The translations under genes were made by a program, and so were the position numbers. From Allobosea psychrotolerans (GTDB lineage Bacteria > Pseudomonadota > Alphaproteobacteria > Rhizobiales > Beijerinckiaceae), in assembly GCF_002917105.1 (NCBI RefSeq), contig NZ_PQFZ01000018.1, forward strand, positions 47,127-111,126: a stretch of 64,000 bases of DNA, written 5' to 3'. How positions within the stretch are numbered: position 1 is the stretch's first letter; the number at the start of each line of letters is the position of its first letter. The notes beneath the pieces are model-generated. The model was not told the DNA's origin and did no database searches. It saw only the letters and a program-made list of their open reading frames with translations. Positions 50,814 through 60,749 of the stretch are shown here, piece after piece.

Positions 50814-52049
50814 TTGTCCCAGATCGAGACCCCTCACGACGATGGCGACATCGTCTATCCCGCCGCCATCCCCTTCGTGCTGGTGCATCTCGCCTGCCTG
50901 GGCGCAATCTGGAGCGGCGTGACCTGGACCTCTGTCTGGCTGGCGATCGGCCTGTACTGGCTGCGGATGTTTGCGGTGACGGGCGGCTATCACCGCTATT
51001 TCTCGCATCGAACCTACAAGACCAGCCGCTTCGGGCAGTTCCTGCTGGCGCTGCTGGCGCAGTCGACGGCGCAGAAGAGCGTGCTCTGGTGGGCCTCCAA
51101 GCACAGGCATCATCACCGCTATGCCGACACCGAGCATGACGTGCATTCGCCGGTGCTGACATCCTTCGCCTATTCGCATCTCGGCTGGATCTTCGCCCGC
51201 GGCCATGCCCGCTTCGATTCGTCGACGATAACGGACCTGACGAAGTTCCCGGAACTGCGCCTGCTCCATCGTTTCGAAATCGCTCCCGCGGTCCTGCTCG
51301 CCTTGATCTGCTTTGCGATCGATGGCTGGGCGGGGCTGTTCGTCGGCTTCTTCTGGTCGACGGTCTGCGTCTTCCACGCCACCTTCTGCATCAACTCCCT
51401 GGCGCATGTGCATGGCGACAAGGACTATGTCACCGGCGACGAGAGCCGCAACAATTGGTGGCTGGCGGTCATCACCATGGGCGAAGGCTGGCATAACAAC
51501 CATCACGCCTATCAGTACTGCGTGCGCCAGGGCTTTCGCTGGTGGCAGTGGGACCCGACCTATTACATCATCCTCGGCCTCTCGAAGCTCGGGCTGGTCT
51601 GGGAACTGAGGGAGCCGCCGCAAGCGGTCATCGAGCGCTCGCAGGCGCTGCCGCCGCGCGTGATCGAGCGCTCGGCCGAACGACTGGCTGCCTCAGTGCC
51701 GTTGGAGCGCGCCATCGCAGCCTTCTGGGAGGCCTATGCCGCGACGCCGAGCCTTTCGGATCTGCATCTGCCGACCATGACGCTGGCCGATCTGCGCACA
51801 GCGCTGGCCGATCTGCAGCATCGCGCCGGAGATCGCCTGGTCGAAATGCAGCAGCAGGCGCATGAGGCGCTGGCGCAACTGCATCTGCCGGTCCTGCCGA
51901 CGCGCGAGGAGCTGGCGGAGAAGGCGGCCGCCATGTTCGTCAAGACGCCCTCACTCGATGCCATCGCGGCACGCGCCCATGATCTGCTGACCGAGGCGAT
52001 GTATGCCCGGCTGGTCTCGCAGCCATCGGCGGCCCAGCCGCACGGCTGA
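50814..52049 (+). CDS. Acyl-CoA/acyl-lipid desaturase with C-terminal extension
   Basis: 411 residues from TTG 50814 after AGAGAAACGAC; a TTG at 50763 would add 17 residues without a ribosome site. The three His boxes of delta-9-type desaturases are complete: HRYFSH (60-65), HRHHH (97-101) and HNNHH (227-231). Hydrophobic segments flank them. From residue 270 an Ala/Leu/Glu-rich helical tail of about 140 residues follows, which most desaturases lack; its role is unknown. The enzyme introduces a double bond into membrane acyl chains. Confidence 0.9.
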   Translation: MSQIETPHDDGDIVYPAAIPFVLVHLACLGAIWSGVTWTSVWLAIGLYWLRMFAVTGGYHRYFSHRTYKTSRFGQFLLALLAQSTAQKSVLWWASKHRHHHRYADTEHDVHSPVLTSFAYSHLGWIFARGHARFDSSTITDLTKFPELRLLHRFEIAPAVLLALICFAIDGWAGLFVGFFWSTVCVFHATFCINSLAHVHGDKDYVTGDESRNNWWLAVITMGEGWHNNHHAYQYCVRQGFRWWQWDPTYYIILGLSKLGLVWELREPPQAVIERSQALPPRVIERSAERLAASVPLERAIAAFWEAYAATPSLSDLHLPTMTLADLRTALADLQHRAGDRLVEMQQQAHEALAQLHLPVLPTREELAEKAAAMFVKTPSLDAIAARAHDLLTEAMYARLVSQPSAAQPHG

Positions 52050-52742
52050 TCACTCGGCTGGAAACAGCGCAGCCAGCGCCTCCGCCGCGAGTGCGCGGGT
52101 GACGCGCCGGCCGCGTTCGAGCGAAAGCCGGTCGAGCGTATCGACCAGCGCGCGCGCCGCCGCGAAGGAGCGCTCCATCCTGAGCGCCAGCATCTCGATG
52201 ATGCCGGCATCGATGATGAGTTGCCGGTCGATGAAGAGCTTGACCAGCACCGCCCGCAGCAGCGCGTCGTCGGGCGGCGCGATCGTAGCCTGCGGCGCCA
52301 GCCTCAGGCGCGACAGCAGATCGGGCACGCGCAGGCCCCAGAGATCGGGGGCACTGCGCGCTGTCAGCAGCAGGAAGCCGCCCTTCGCCTTCATTGCATT
52401 CATCAGATGGAACAGCGCCGGCTCGTCGCGGACACCCTGGTCGCAATCCTCGACCACGAGCGCGCCGCCGGAGATCAGATGCGGGACGCTGTCCTGCGTG
52501 ACCTCGGCGACCGAAACCGTCCAGGCATGGGCGATCTTCGCCCAGATCGCGGCGAGATGGGTCTTGCCGGCATCCTGCGGCCCGACGAGCCGCAGCCAGG
52601 ATTCAGGCCAGTTCGGCCAGGCCTCGACCAGACCGTAGGCGGCCTCGTTGGAAGGGCCGATCAGGAAATCCTCGATCCCGTGGCGGCTGTCGACCGGCAA
52701 GTCGAGCGCAAGCTGGCGGGGGCGGCTTGGCAGATCGGACAT
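52050..52742 (-). CDS. hdaA: DnaA-related regulatory protein Hda
   Basis: 230 residues from ATG 52742. It is a short AAA+ protein related to DnaA domain III: GPQDAGKTHLAAIW (Walker A), LVVEDCDQG (Walker B-like), LSRLRLAPQATIAPPDDALL and the arginine finger region RSFAAARALVDTLDRLSLE. It lacks the DNA-binding domain of DnaA. In alphaproteobacteria HdaA stimulates DnaA-ATP hydrolysis at the clamp and limits re-initiation. It is five bases from the AI-2E gene stop. Confidence 0.9.
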   Translation of the reverse strand: MSDLPSRPRQLALDLPVDSRHGIEDFLIGPSNEAAYGLVEAWPNWPESWLRLVGPQDAGKTHLAAIWAKIAHAWTVSVAEVTQDSVPHLISGGALVVEDCDQGVRDEPALFHLMNAMKAKGGFLLLTARSAPDLWGLRVPDLLSRLRLAPQATIAPPDDALLRAVLVKLFIDRQLIIDAGIIEMLALRMERSFAAARALVDTLDRLSLERGRRVTRALAAEALAALFPAE

Positions 52743-52747
52743 GGAGA

Positions 52748-53857
52748 TCAGATATCCGCCCCGGCGCGCGCGCGGACTTTCGCGGCCTTGGTCGCATCCC
52801 CGCCATGATAGATGTTGCTGGCGAGGTACTGCCTGAGCGCGAAGCGACAGAGCACGCCCATGACGGCCGCCAGCGGCACCGCCAGCAGCAGGCCGACGAA
52901 GCCGAACAGCGAGCCGAAGGCGAGCAGCGCGAACATCAGCCAGACCGGATGCACGCCGATCGAGTCCCCGACGAATTTCGGCTGGAAGATGTTGCCTTCG
53001 AGGAACTGGCCCGCGGCAAAAACGGCGAGCGTCGCCAGCGGCCAGGTCCAGTCCGGCCAGAACTGGACGATGGCGACGCCGACTGCGAGCACGAGCCCGG
53101 TCAGCGAGCCGACATAGGGAACAAAGGAGAGGAAGCCGCTGATGATGCCGATCAACGCGCCGAAATTGACGCCGAGCAGGCTCAGACCCACCGCATAGAA
53201 GATGCCGAGCAGCAGGCAGACCAGCGCCTGGCCGCGCAGGAAGCCGGCGATGGCGACGTCCATCTCGTGCAGCAGCCCGCGAATGGTATCGCGATGGTCG
53301 AGCGGCAGCCAGCCGTCGACGGTCGCGATCATGCGGTCCCAATCGACAAGCAGGTAGAAGGCGATCACCGGCGTCAGCACCAGGAGCGAGAACACCCCGA
53401 TGATGGCGGTGCCGCCGGTCCAGAGCGACTGAAGCACGCTGCCGACCCATTTGGTGCCCTCGCCGACGAGATTGCCGAGCGAACTCTGGGCCTCGGTGGC
53501 GAGCTTGGCACCGCCAAACCGCTCCAGCCAGGGAGCTCCGCGCTCCAGCACGAGCGCCTGGAGCTTTGCCGCGTCAGCGGGCAGACGCTGGACCAGCCCG
53601 GCCAGCTGCTGGCCGAGCAGGGGCGCGAGCAGCACCAGCGCCAGCACGAAGACCAGCAGGAAGACGAAGAGGATGACGATCGTCGCCGCGAGCCGGCCCA
53701 TGCCCATGCTTTCCAGCCGGTCGGCCAAGGGGTCGAGCAGATAGGCGAGCGCCAGCGCTGCGACGAAGGGCAGCAGCACGTCGCGCAGCAGCACGAGCAG
53801 CAGCACGAACACGAGAAGCGAGGCCAGCCAGAAGCCGATTTGACGTTGCAGGGTCAT
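52748..53857 (-). CDS. AI-2E family transporter
   Basis: 369 residues with about eight hydrophobic segments, ending in a charged tail. The family motif PFVAALALAYLLDPLADRLE near the N-terminus and LVIPFYLG-like (IGIISGFLSFVPYVGSLTG) in the second half fit. Members export or exchange small molecules such as autoinducer-2 or Na+/H+; the ligand is not known here. It is transcribed ahead of hdaA, a gene order seen in many alphaproteobacteria (from memory). Confidence 0.92.
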   Translation of the reverse strand: MTLQRQIGFWLASLLVFVLLLVLLRDVLLPFVAALALAYLLDPLADRLESMGMGRLAATIVILFVFLLVFVLALVLLAPLLGQQLAGLVQRLPADAAKLQALVLERGAPWLERFGGAKLATEAQSSLGNLVGEGTKWVGSVLQSLWTGGTAIIGVFSLLVLTPVIAFYLLVDWDRMIATVDGWLPLDHRDTIRGLLHEMDVAIAGFLRGQALVCLLLGIFYAVGLSLLGVNFGALIGIISGFLSFVPYVGSLTGLVLAVGVAIVQFWPDWTWPLATLAVFAAGQFLEGNIFQPKFVGDSIGVHPVWLMFALLAFGSLFGFVGLLLAVPLAAVMGVLCRFALRQYLASNIYHGGDATKAAKVRARAGADI

Positions 53858-53874
53858 CGATCCAGGCCCCTCAT

Positions 53875-53919
53875 GCAGGATGCGAAGAAGTGGGAACCGC
53901 TCTTTCGCATGAATCCTGC
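53875..53919. repeat. Palindromic repeat copy
   Basis: GCAGGATGCGAAGAAGTGGGAACCGCTCTTTCGCATGAATCCTGC pairs end to end; core GGGAACCGCTCTTTCGC. Confidence 0.8.
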
Positions 53920-54030
53920 TTTCACCAATCCTACTCTCACTTGTCGATCAGAAGCGGACTCAAGGCTTTGCGGGTCGGCGATCATGCGCTGCACAAATGG
54001 GCGATACGGATGAAAGTTCCAAGAGCCTGA

Positions 54031-54072
54031 TCGATGCGAAAGAGCGGTCCCCACTTTTTCGCATCCTGCTCC
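54031..54072. repeat. Palindromic repeat copy, opposite orientation
   Basis: GATGCGAAAGAGCGGTCCCCACTTTTTCGCATC is close to the reverse complement of the copy at 53875. The two lie 112 bases apart in the 258-base gap between the AI-2E and phosphatidyltransferase genes. Confidence 0.8.
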
Positions 54073-54115
54073 AGGGGCCCGGGATCGTCGCTGCCCTTCG
54101 GCGCGGCCAGCAGTC

Positions 54116-54646
54116 TCACGCCGCCATGTGCCGCAGCCAGAAGGTGAGATAGGCTGTCATCGAGCCGAGCGTCAACAGAGCCACCAGAAGCTGGCCGAGC
54201 TGCATGGCTTGCCCGGGATCGACACCGAAGGCGCGCGAGCCCAGCACCAGCGCGGCGAAGGCGATCTGCGCAGCGGTATTGAGCTTGCTGACGATGAAGG
54301 GCGCGATTTCGACCGGCCGCTCCATCACCCAGGACAGGATCACGGCCGAGACGATCATGACGTCGCGGGAGACCACCAGGATGACGAGCCAGGAGGGTAT
54401 GGCCCCGACCACGGCCAAGGTGATGTAGATCGAGACGATCAGCGCCTTGTCGGCCACTGGGTCGAGATAGGCGCCGAGCTCGCTGGCCATGCCGAAGCGC
54501 TTGGCGATGAAGCCGTCGACGGCGTCCGACACGCCCGCCGCCACGAAGATGATGAAGGCGAGCTGCCAACGCGCGTCGATGATCATGACGATCACGAGCG
54601 GCACCAGGATGAGGCGGCCGATGGTGATCAGGTTGGGAAGCGTCAT
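54116..54646 (-). CDS. CDP-alcohol phosphatidyltransferase family protein (PgsA-like)
   Basis: 176 residues with five or six hydrophobic segments. The CDP-AP motif is complete: SDAVDGFIAKRFGMASELGAYLDPVADK, with the D-x2-DG-x2-AKR-x8-G-x3-D-x3-D spacing. It makes a phospholipid by linking a CDP-diacylglycerol to an alcohol; without the neighbouring pathway I cannot choose glycerol phosphate (PgsA) from other alcohols. It is single and divergent from purM. Confidence 0.88.
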   Translation of the reverse strand: MTLPNLITIGRLILVPLVIVMIIDARWQLAFIIFVAAGVSDAVDGFIAKRFGMASELGAYLDPVADKALIVSIYITLAVVGAIPSWLVILVVSRDVMIVSAVILSWVMERPVEIAPFIVSKLNTAAQIAFAALVLGSRAFGVDPGQAMQLGQLLVALLTLGSMTAYLTFWLRHMAA

Positions 54647-54784
54647 GCGATGCGGTTCGCGCAGGCGGGGCCGTGACGCTAGAACCCGAATCGGTGGATC
54701 GGCAAGGGCGAAAGCGCTGTCCCGGCTTGCAAGCAGCGCCGCGCTTGCCTATCGCTCGCCTCGAACAGGATGAGGCCGCAGATC

Positions 54785-55854
<1,070 letters not shown>

Positions 55855-55858
<4 letters not shown>

Positions 55859-56478
55859 GCACGCCGATTCGCCGCAAGCGCACCGCGGTCCTGATTTCCG
55901 GGCGCGGCTCCAACATGCTGTCGCTGGCCGAGGCCGCACAGGCCGATGATTTCCCCGCCGAGATCGCGCTCGTGCTGTCGAACATCCCCGGCGCCGGCGG
56001 GCTCGAACGCGCCAGCGCCCTGGGCATCGCGACCGCGACCGTCGATCACCGTGCCTTCAACAGGGATCGCGAGGCCTTCGAGCGCGCCATGGACGAGGTC
56101 CTGCGCATCAACCAGATCGAGCTGATCGCGCTTGCCGGTTTCATGCGGATCATGACGCCGTGGTTCGTCCGGCGCTGGGAAGGCCGGCTGATCAACATCC
56201 ACCCCTCGCTGCTGCCCCTGTTCAAGGGCACGCATACGCACCGGCAGGCGCTCGAGGCCGGCGTCACTGAGCATGGCTGCAGCGTGCATTTCGTCGTGCC
56301 CGAGCTCGATGCCGGACCGGTCATCGCCCAGGCCAAGGTGCCCGTGCTGCCCGGCGACGACGAGGACAGCCTGAGCCAGCGCGTGCTGGCGCAGGAGCAC
56401 ACGCTTTATCCGCGCGCGCTTGCCGAGGTCGCCTCCGGCCGTGTCGCGCTGGTCGATGGCGCGATCGCGCGGCTCTGA
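55855..56478 (+). CDS. purN: Phosphoribosylglycinamide formyltransferase
   Basis: 207 residues from GTG 55855, overlapping the purM stop by four bases. PurN motifs: VLISGRGSNMLSL at the start, the active-site region LAGFMRIMTPWFV, INIHPSLLPLFKG with the catalytic His and Asn, and the Asp of SVHFVVPELDAGPVIAQAKV. It transfers a formyl group from N10-formyl-THF to GAR. Its 3' end overlaps the convergent YafY gene by 73 bases. Confidence 0.97.
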
Positions 56479-57194
56479 GCCGCCTCCCGCTGCTCGCAAG
56501 CGGCTCTGTCGCGCTCATCCTCCTGCTGCTGCCAGCGTCGCAACAGATCGGCCCGCCGCGCCGGGTAGCGTTCCTCGCGCGAGGCAAGATCGGTGATGCG
56601 GTCGGTGCGGAAATGGCGGAACGCCTCGCGCAATTCACACCAGGCGATGACGATGCGCACCCGCTCGTAGAAGGTCATGCCGATCGGCCAGATCATGCGT
56701 TGCGATTCCCGCCCGGCCTCGTCGCGATAGCGGATCGAGAGCTTGCGGCCTTGCCGGATCGCGGCGCGGACGCCGGCCACATCGACCTGGTCGACCGGCT
56801 TCTCCGAGCCATAGGCGGGCGCGAACAAGGCGCCATCGAGCAGGATCGGCTTGAGATGCGTCGGCAGCACGGCCGCGACCTTGCTGACCACATCCTCCGC
56901 CGCGCGCGCCAGAACAGGGTCCGCCCGCTCGCTGAGCCAGCGCATGCCGACGAGAACGGCCTCGATCTCGTCGGGCGACAGCATCAGAGGCGGCAGGTCG
57001 AAGCCGGCGTCGAGGATATAGCCGATGCCGGCCTCGCCCCGGACGGGCACGCCCTGTCGCATCAATGCGGCGATGTCGCGATAGACGGTGCGAACCGAGA
57101 CATCGAGTTCGGCGGCGAGCGTATCGGCCGTCACGGGCCGGCGCCGGCGGCGCAGGCTCTGGATCAGATCGAGCAATCGTTCGGCGCGCTGCAT
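56406..57194 (-). CDS. YafY-family transcriptional regulator (WYL domain)
   Basis: 262 residues from ATG 57194 (MQRAERLLDLIQSLRRRR). The N-terminal winged HTH (TADTLAAELDVSVRTVYRDIAAL) and a WYL-type sensing domain (RQGRKLSIRYRDEAGRES, MIWPIGMTFYERVRIVIAWCELR) are clear. The last residues, an Arg/Ala/Gln-rich tail, lie antisense to purN and look unstructured. It is divergent from the glutathione S-transferase gene and is the likely regulator of it. Confidence 0.9.
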   Translation of the reverse strand: MQRAERLLDLIQSLRRRRRPVTADTLAAELDVSVRTVYRDIAALMRQGVPVRGEAGIGYILDAGFDLPPLMLSPDEIEAVLVGMRWLSERADPVLARAAEDVVSKVAAVLPTHLKPILLDGALFAPAYGSEKPVDQVDVAGVRAAIRQGRKLSIRYRDEAGRESQRMIWPIGMTFYERVRIVIAWCELREAFRHFRTDRITDLASREERYPARRADLLRRWQQQEDERDRAACEQREAAQSRAIAPSTSATRPEATSASARG

Positions 57195-57312
57195 GTTCTT
57201 GGTTTCCACCCGAGCTTCGTCAGGTTCAGAATGGCCCAGCCTGCTGACGAATCCTGTCAGGAGCGTGGCAGTAGCCTCCAGGCCGACGAGAATGCCAAGA
57301 GGAAACGGCGAC

Positions 57313-58035
57313 ATGATCACCCTGCACAGCTTCGGGCCAGGCTTTGGCCTGCCCGATCCGAGCCCGTTCTGCATCAAGGCCGAAATCCTGCTGCGGATGT
57401 CGGGGCTGCCGTTCGAGCGCGTGACCGGGAACATGCGCAACGCACCGAAGGGCAAGCTCCCTATGATCGTAGAGGACGGCGTCACCATTCCGGATTCGAG
57501 CTTCATCCGCTTCCATCTGGAGAGCGCGCACGGCATCGATTTCGATGCGGGCCTGACGCCGGAGCAGCGCGGTATCGCCTGGGCCGTGGAGAAGATGCTG
57601 GAAGAGCAGCTCTACTGGATCGTCGTGCACGAACGCTGGATCGACCGGGGGAATTTCGACCGCGGCCCGCGTCACTTCTTCAAGGCGGTGCCGGCGCCGC
57701 TGCGCCCGCTGATCATCGCCATGGTGAAGCGCAAGGTTCAGCGCAATCTCGACGGCCAGGGCATCGGGCGGCACAGCGCCCAGGAGCGTCTGGTCCTGAC
57801 CAAACGCGCCTATGCGGCAATCGCCGGTATTCTGGGCGAGCGCCAGTTCCTGCTCGGCGACACGCCTTGCGGCGCCGACGCGGCGCTGGGCGCCTTCACG
57901 ATGTCGGCGCTCAGCCCTGTCTTCGACTCCGCCATCCGCGGCGTCGTCGAAAGCCACCCCAATCTCGTCGCTTATGAAGCGCGGATCAGGGCGCGTTTCT
58001 TTCCGGAAGCCGCAGCCGTCAAAGCGGCCGCTTGA
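57313..58035 (+). CDS. Glutathione S-transferase family protein
   Basis: 240 residues from ATG 57313, with CAAGAGGAAACGG before it. Thioredoxin-like N-terminal domain (MITLHSFGPGFGLPDPSPFCIKAEILL) with a Ser/Cys near the active site and the family GKLPMIVEDGVTIPDSSFI glutathione-binding stretch, then a helical C-domain. It belongs to the subclass that includes human GDAP1/FAXC-like and rhizobial stress GSTs (inference). The divergent YafY gene starts 118 bases away. Confidence 0.9.
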   Translation: MITLHSFGPGFGLPDPSPFCIKAEILLRMSGLPFERVTGNMRNAPKGKLPMIVEDGVTIPDSSFIRFHLESAHGIDFDAGLTPEQRGIAWAVEKMLEEQLYWIVVHERWIDRGNFDRGPRHFFKAVPAPLRPLIIAMVKRKVQRNLDGQGIGRHSAQERLVLTKRAYAAIAGILGERQFLLGDTPCGADAALGAFTMSALSPVFDSAIRGVVESHPNLVAYEARIRARFFPEAAAVKAAA

Positions 58036-58381
58036 GCTGGCACTTGTCGATGAACTGCAGACCCTTCTCGCGCGCCGTGTCGTTGAAATAGCCGGTGTCG
58101 CGAAAAGCCTGGATCTCGTCCTTGGACATGGCGTTGACCGTGCCCTTGGCGTAGCAGCTGCACGGCGTATGCACCGCCTCGCGGGTCGTCTGCAGCAACT
58201 GCGACTGGGTGTGCAGGCATGCGTCGAAGGCGCGCAGCTGGATCATGTAGGGGGTGAGGTTCTTCGCCGTCGGGTCCGGCGGCGGGAGCGGCGCGGAGCT
58301 GCTCGCGGCCAGCACGACCGAGCCCATCAGCACAGAGAACCCACCGGCCAAAACGACCGCACCCATCCGCCGCATCATCAT
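58019..58381 (-). CDS. Exported hypothetical protein with Cys motif
   Basis: 120 residues from ATG 58381 (MMMRRMGAVVLAGG); a Met at 58426 is an alternative start. A signal peptide is followed by a domain with four or five Cys (FDACLHT, PCSCYAKG, DKCQLKR) that could be disulfide-bonded in the periplasm. It overlaps the convergent GST gene by 17 bases. No family is recognised. Confidence 0.6.
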   Translation of the reverse strand: MMMRRMGAVVLAGGFSVLMGSVVLAASSSAPLPPPDPTAKNLTPYMIQLRAFDACLHTQSQLLQTTREAVHTPCSCYAKGTVNAMSKDEIQAFRDTGYFNDTAREKGLQFIDKCQLKRPL

Positions 58382-58486
58382 GATTTCACAAGCCCTAAGA
58401 AAACGGGCCCTGATCGCATGATTCATGCCTCGCCCGCGCGTCGGCGATGGTTCACAGCGCCTCGCAAAGGTCAAGAGCGCGGAAGG

Positions 58487-60574
58487 TCACGCCCGCTTGA
58501 TCCACACCTTCACGTCATGAAAAGCAGCGCCGCCGAAGGGCGCGACGGCGTCCGCCCCCGTAATCGTGTTGATGCCGCGCCCATGCTTGTGCGCGGCATT
58601 GGGCCAGATCGACTCGGCAATGACGACGCCGCGCACCAGCCCCTCGAACAGCACGGCATGGAGATACACGCTGCCGCGGCCATTGCCGACCATGACCTCG
58701 TCATCGGCCGCAATGCCAAGCCTTGCCGCATCGTCGGGATGCAGCATCAATGTCGGCCGCCCCTCCTTCTTCTGCGAGCCCGGGGTCTCGGTGAAGGTCG
58801 AGTTCAGGAAGCTGCGCGCCGGGCTCGTCGCCAGGCGGAAGGGATGCTCGGCATCGGCGTTCTCGATGACGGCCCAGTAGTCGGGCAGCGCCGGCATCTC
58901 TTGGTAAGGGCCGACGGTGCCCGCATTGGCGTTGGGCACCTTCGGCCAATCGGGCTTGAAGCGAAACTTCCTGTCGCGGTAGCCGAAGCCGTCGAGATAA
59001 TGCGCCGTGCGATAATCCGGCTGCACGTCGTGGAAATCATTGGCGATCAACTCGTCGAGCGTGCCGCGGCCGCTCTCGCGCAACGTCCAGTCGACGATCT
59101 CGCGCGGCGACATCTGGAAGCCGCGATGCTGCGCACCGAGCCGCTCGGCGAGCGCACTGACGACCTCATGGTTCGAGCGGCATTCGCCCGGCGGATCGAT
59201 CAGCTTGCCGCCCCACATGATGTGCTGGTGGCCGCCCCCCTGATAGATGTCGTCATGCTCCATGAACTGCGTCGCCGGCAACACGATATCGGCCATTCCC
59301 GCCGTCTCGGTCATGAACTGCTCGTGGACGACCGTGAACAGGTCGTCGCGGGCAAACCCCTGCTTGACCAGCTCCTGCTCGGGCGCAACCGAAACCGGAT
59401 TGGTGTTCTGGATGAAGAGCGCCTTGACCTGCCCACCCTGGCGCAGCGCCTGTGCATCGCCGGTGAGCACCCGGCCGATCTGCGACTGATCGAGCTGGCG
59501 GATTTTCGGATCGATGACGTCGAGCCCTTCGATCAGGCTCTTGCGCCATTTGTAGATGCCACTGTTGCTGTGGAAGGCGCCGCCGCCCTCATATTGCCAG
59601 GCTCCTGTAACGGTCGGCACAGACAGCGCCGCATGCATCGAGACCGCACCGTTACGCTGGCGCGCGAAACCATAGCCGAGCCGGAAAAAGCTCCTCTTGC
59701 GCGTGCCGACCAGGGCCGCGAACTCTTCGATCTGCGCGACCTCCAGCCCGGTGATCGCGGCCGCCCATTCCGGCGTGCGGCTGGCGAGATGCGCCTCCAG
59801 TTCGTCTGGAGCATCGGTGTGCTGCGCCAGATAGTCACGGTCGGCATGGCCATCGCGGAAGAGAACATGCATCACCGCGCAGGCCAGCGCCGCATCCGTG
59901 CCTGGCCGCAGCACCAGGGCGAGATCGGCCTGGGCGAGCGTGGCATTGTGATAGATGTCGATGGCGACGATCTTGGCGCCGCGCGTCTTCCGCGCCTTGA
60001 CGGCGTAGTGCATCACATTGACCTGGGTATGCACCGCGTTGGTGCCCCAGATCACCACGCAATCGGACTTGGCCATCTCGCGCGGATCGGGGCCCGCGAG
60101 GCGGCCCGTGCCGGCGATGAAGCCGGTCCAGGCCATGGTGGTGCAGATCGTCGAATACTGGCCGGAATAGCCCTTGGCATGGCGCAGGCGGTTGATGCCG
60201 TCGCGCATGACGAGACCCATCGTGCCCGCATAGTAATAGGGCCAGACGGCCTGCGCGCCGTGCTCGTGCTCGATCGCCAGGAAACGGCGCGCGATCTCGT
60301 CGAGCGCCTCGTCCCAGGATATCCGCTCGAACTGGCCCGAGCCTTTCGGGCCGGTCCTGCGCAACGGATGGAGCAGGCGGTCGGGATGGTGGATGCGTTC
60401 GGAATAGCGCGCGACCTTGGCGCAGATCACCCCGTCCGTATAGCTCTGGCGCTTGCTGCCGCGCACCCGCCCGATGCTGCGCCCATCGATGACCTCGACC
60501 TCCAGAGAGCAGGCGGAAGGGCAGTCATGCGGGCAGACGGATGGCAGATGGGCGATGCGGGGAAGCTCGGTCAT
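58487..60574 (-). CDS. Molybdopterin-dependent oxidoreductase
   Basis: 695 residues. The N-terminus holds a [4Fe-4S] motif with Cys14, Cys18 and Cys22 plus Cys in DGVICAKVARY. Molybdopterin and molybdopterin-dinucleotide domains of the DMSO-reductase superfamily follow (SGQYSTICTTMAWTGF, GTNAVHTQVN, and the C-terminal HPDDAARLGIAADDEVMVGN). There is no twin-Arg signal, so it is cytoplasmic. No membrane or ferredoxin partner genes lie beside it. The substrate is unknown; the group includes formate- and assimilatory-type reductases. Confidence 0.9.
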   Translation of the reverse strand: MTELPRIAHLPSVCPHDCPSACSLEVEVIDGRSIGRVRGSKRQSYTDGVICAKVARYSERIHHPDRLLHPLRRTGPKGSGQFERISWDEALDEIARRFLAIEHEHGAQAVWPYYYAGTMGLVMRDGINRLRHAKGYSGQYSTICTTMAWTGFIAGTGRLAGPDPREMAKSDCVVIWGTNAVHTQVNVMHYAVKARKTRGAKIVAIDIYHNATLAQADLALVLRPGTDAALACAVMHVLFRDGHADRDYLAQHTDAPDELEAHLASRTPEWAAAITGLEVAQIEEFAALVGTRKRSFFRLGYGFARQRNGAVSMHAALSVPTVTGAWQYEGGGAFHSNSGIYKWRKSLIEGLDVIDPKIRQLDQSQIGRVLTGDAQALRQGGQVKALFIQNTNPVSVAPEQELVKQGFARDDLFTVVHEQFMTETAGMADIVLPATQFMEHDDIYQGGGHQHIMWGGKLIDPPGECRSNHEVVSALAERLGAQHRGFQMSPREIVDWTLRESGRGTLDELIANDFHDVQPDYRTAHYLDGFGYRDRKFRFKPDWPKVPNANAGTVGPYQEMPALPDYWAVIENADAEHPFRLATSPARSFLNSTFTETPGSQKKEGRPTLMLHPDDAARLGIAADDEVMVGNGRGSVYLHAVLFEGLVRGVVIAESIWPNAAHKHGRGINTITGADAVAPFGGAAFHDVKVWIKRA

Positions 60575-60749
60575 AGCTGCCTATTAGACCAAGTTCAGTG
60601 CCGGAGAAATGGCGAGCCCGCGCAGTCATAACTTTCTCGGTGCCCTCACCGCAGCCGGCGCGCCAATGTCAACCCGCGGTTAACACTAACGAGTCAAGTT
60701 GAACGAGGTTGTGTTCCGAAAGGCGCCGCTTGCGCCGGAGTTCTCATCG

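Noticed and set aside
57812..60631. 939-codon plus-strand frame
   Set aside because: Antisense to the molybdopterin oxidoreductase; composition marks it as shadow.
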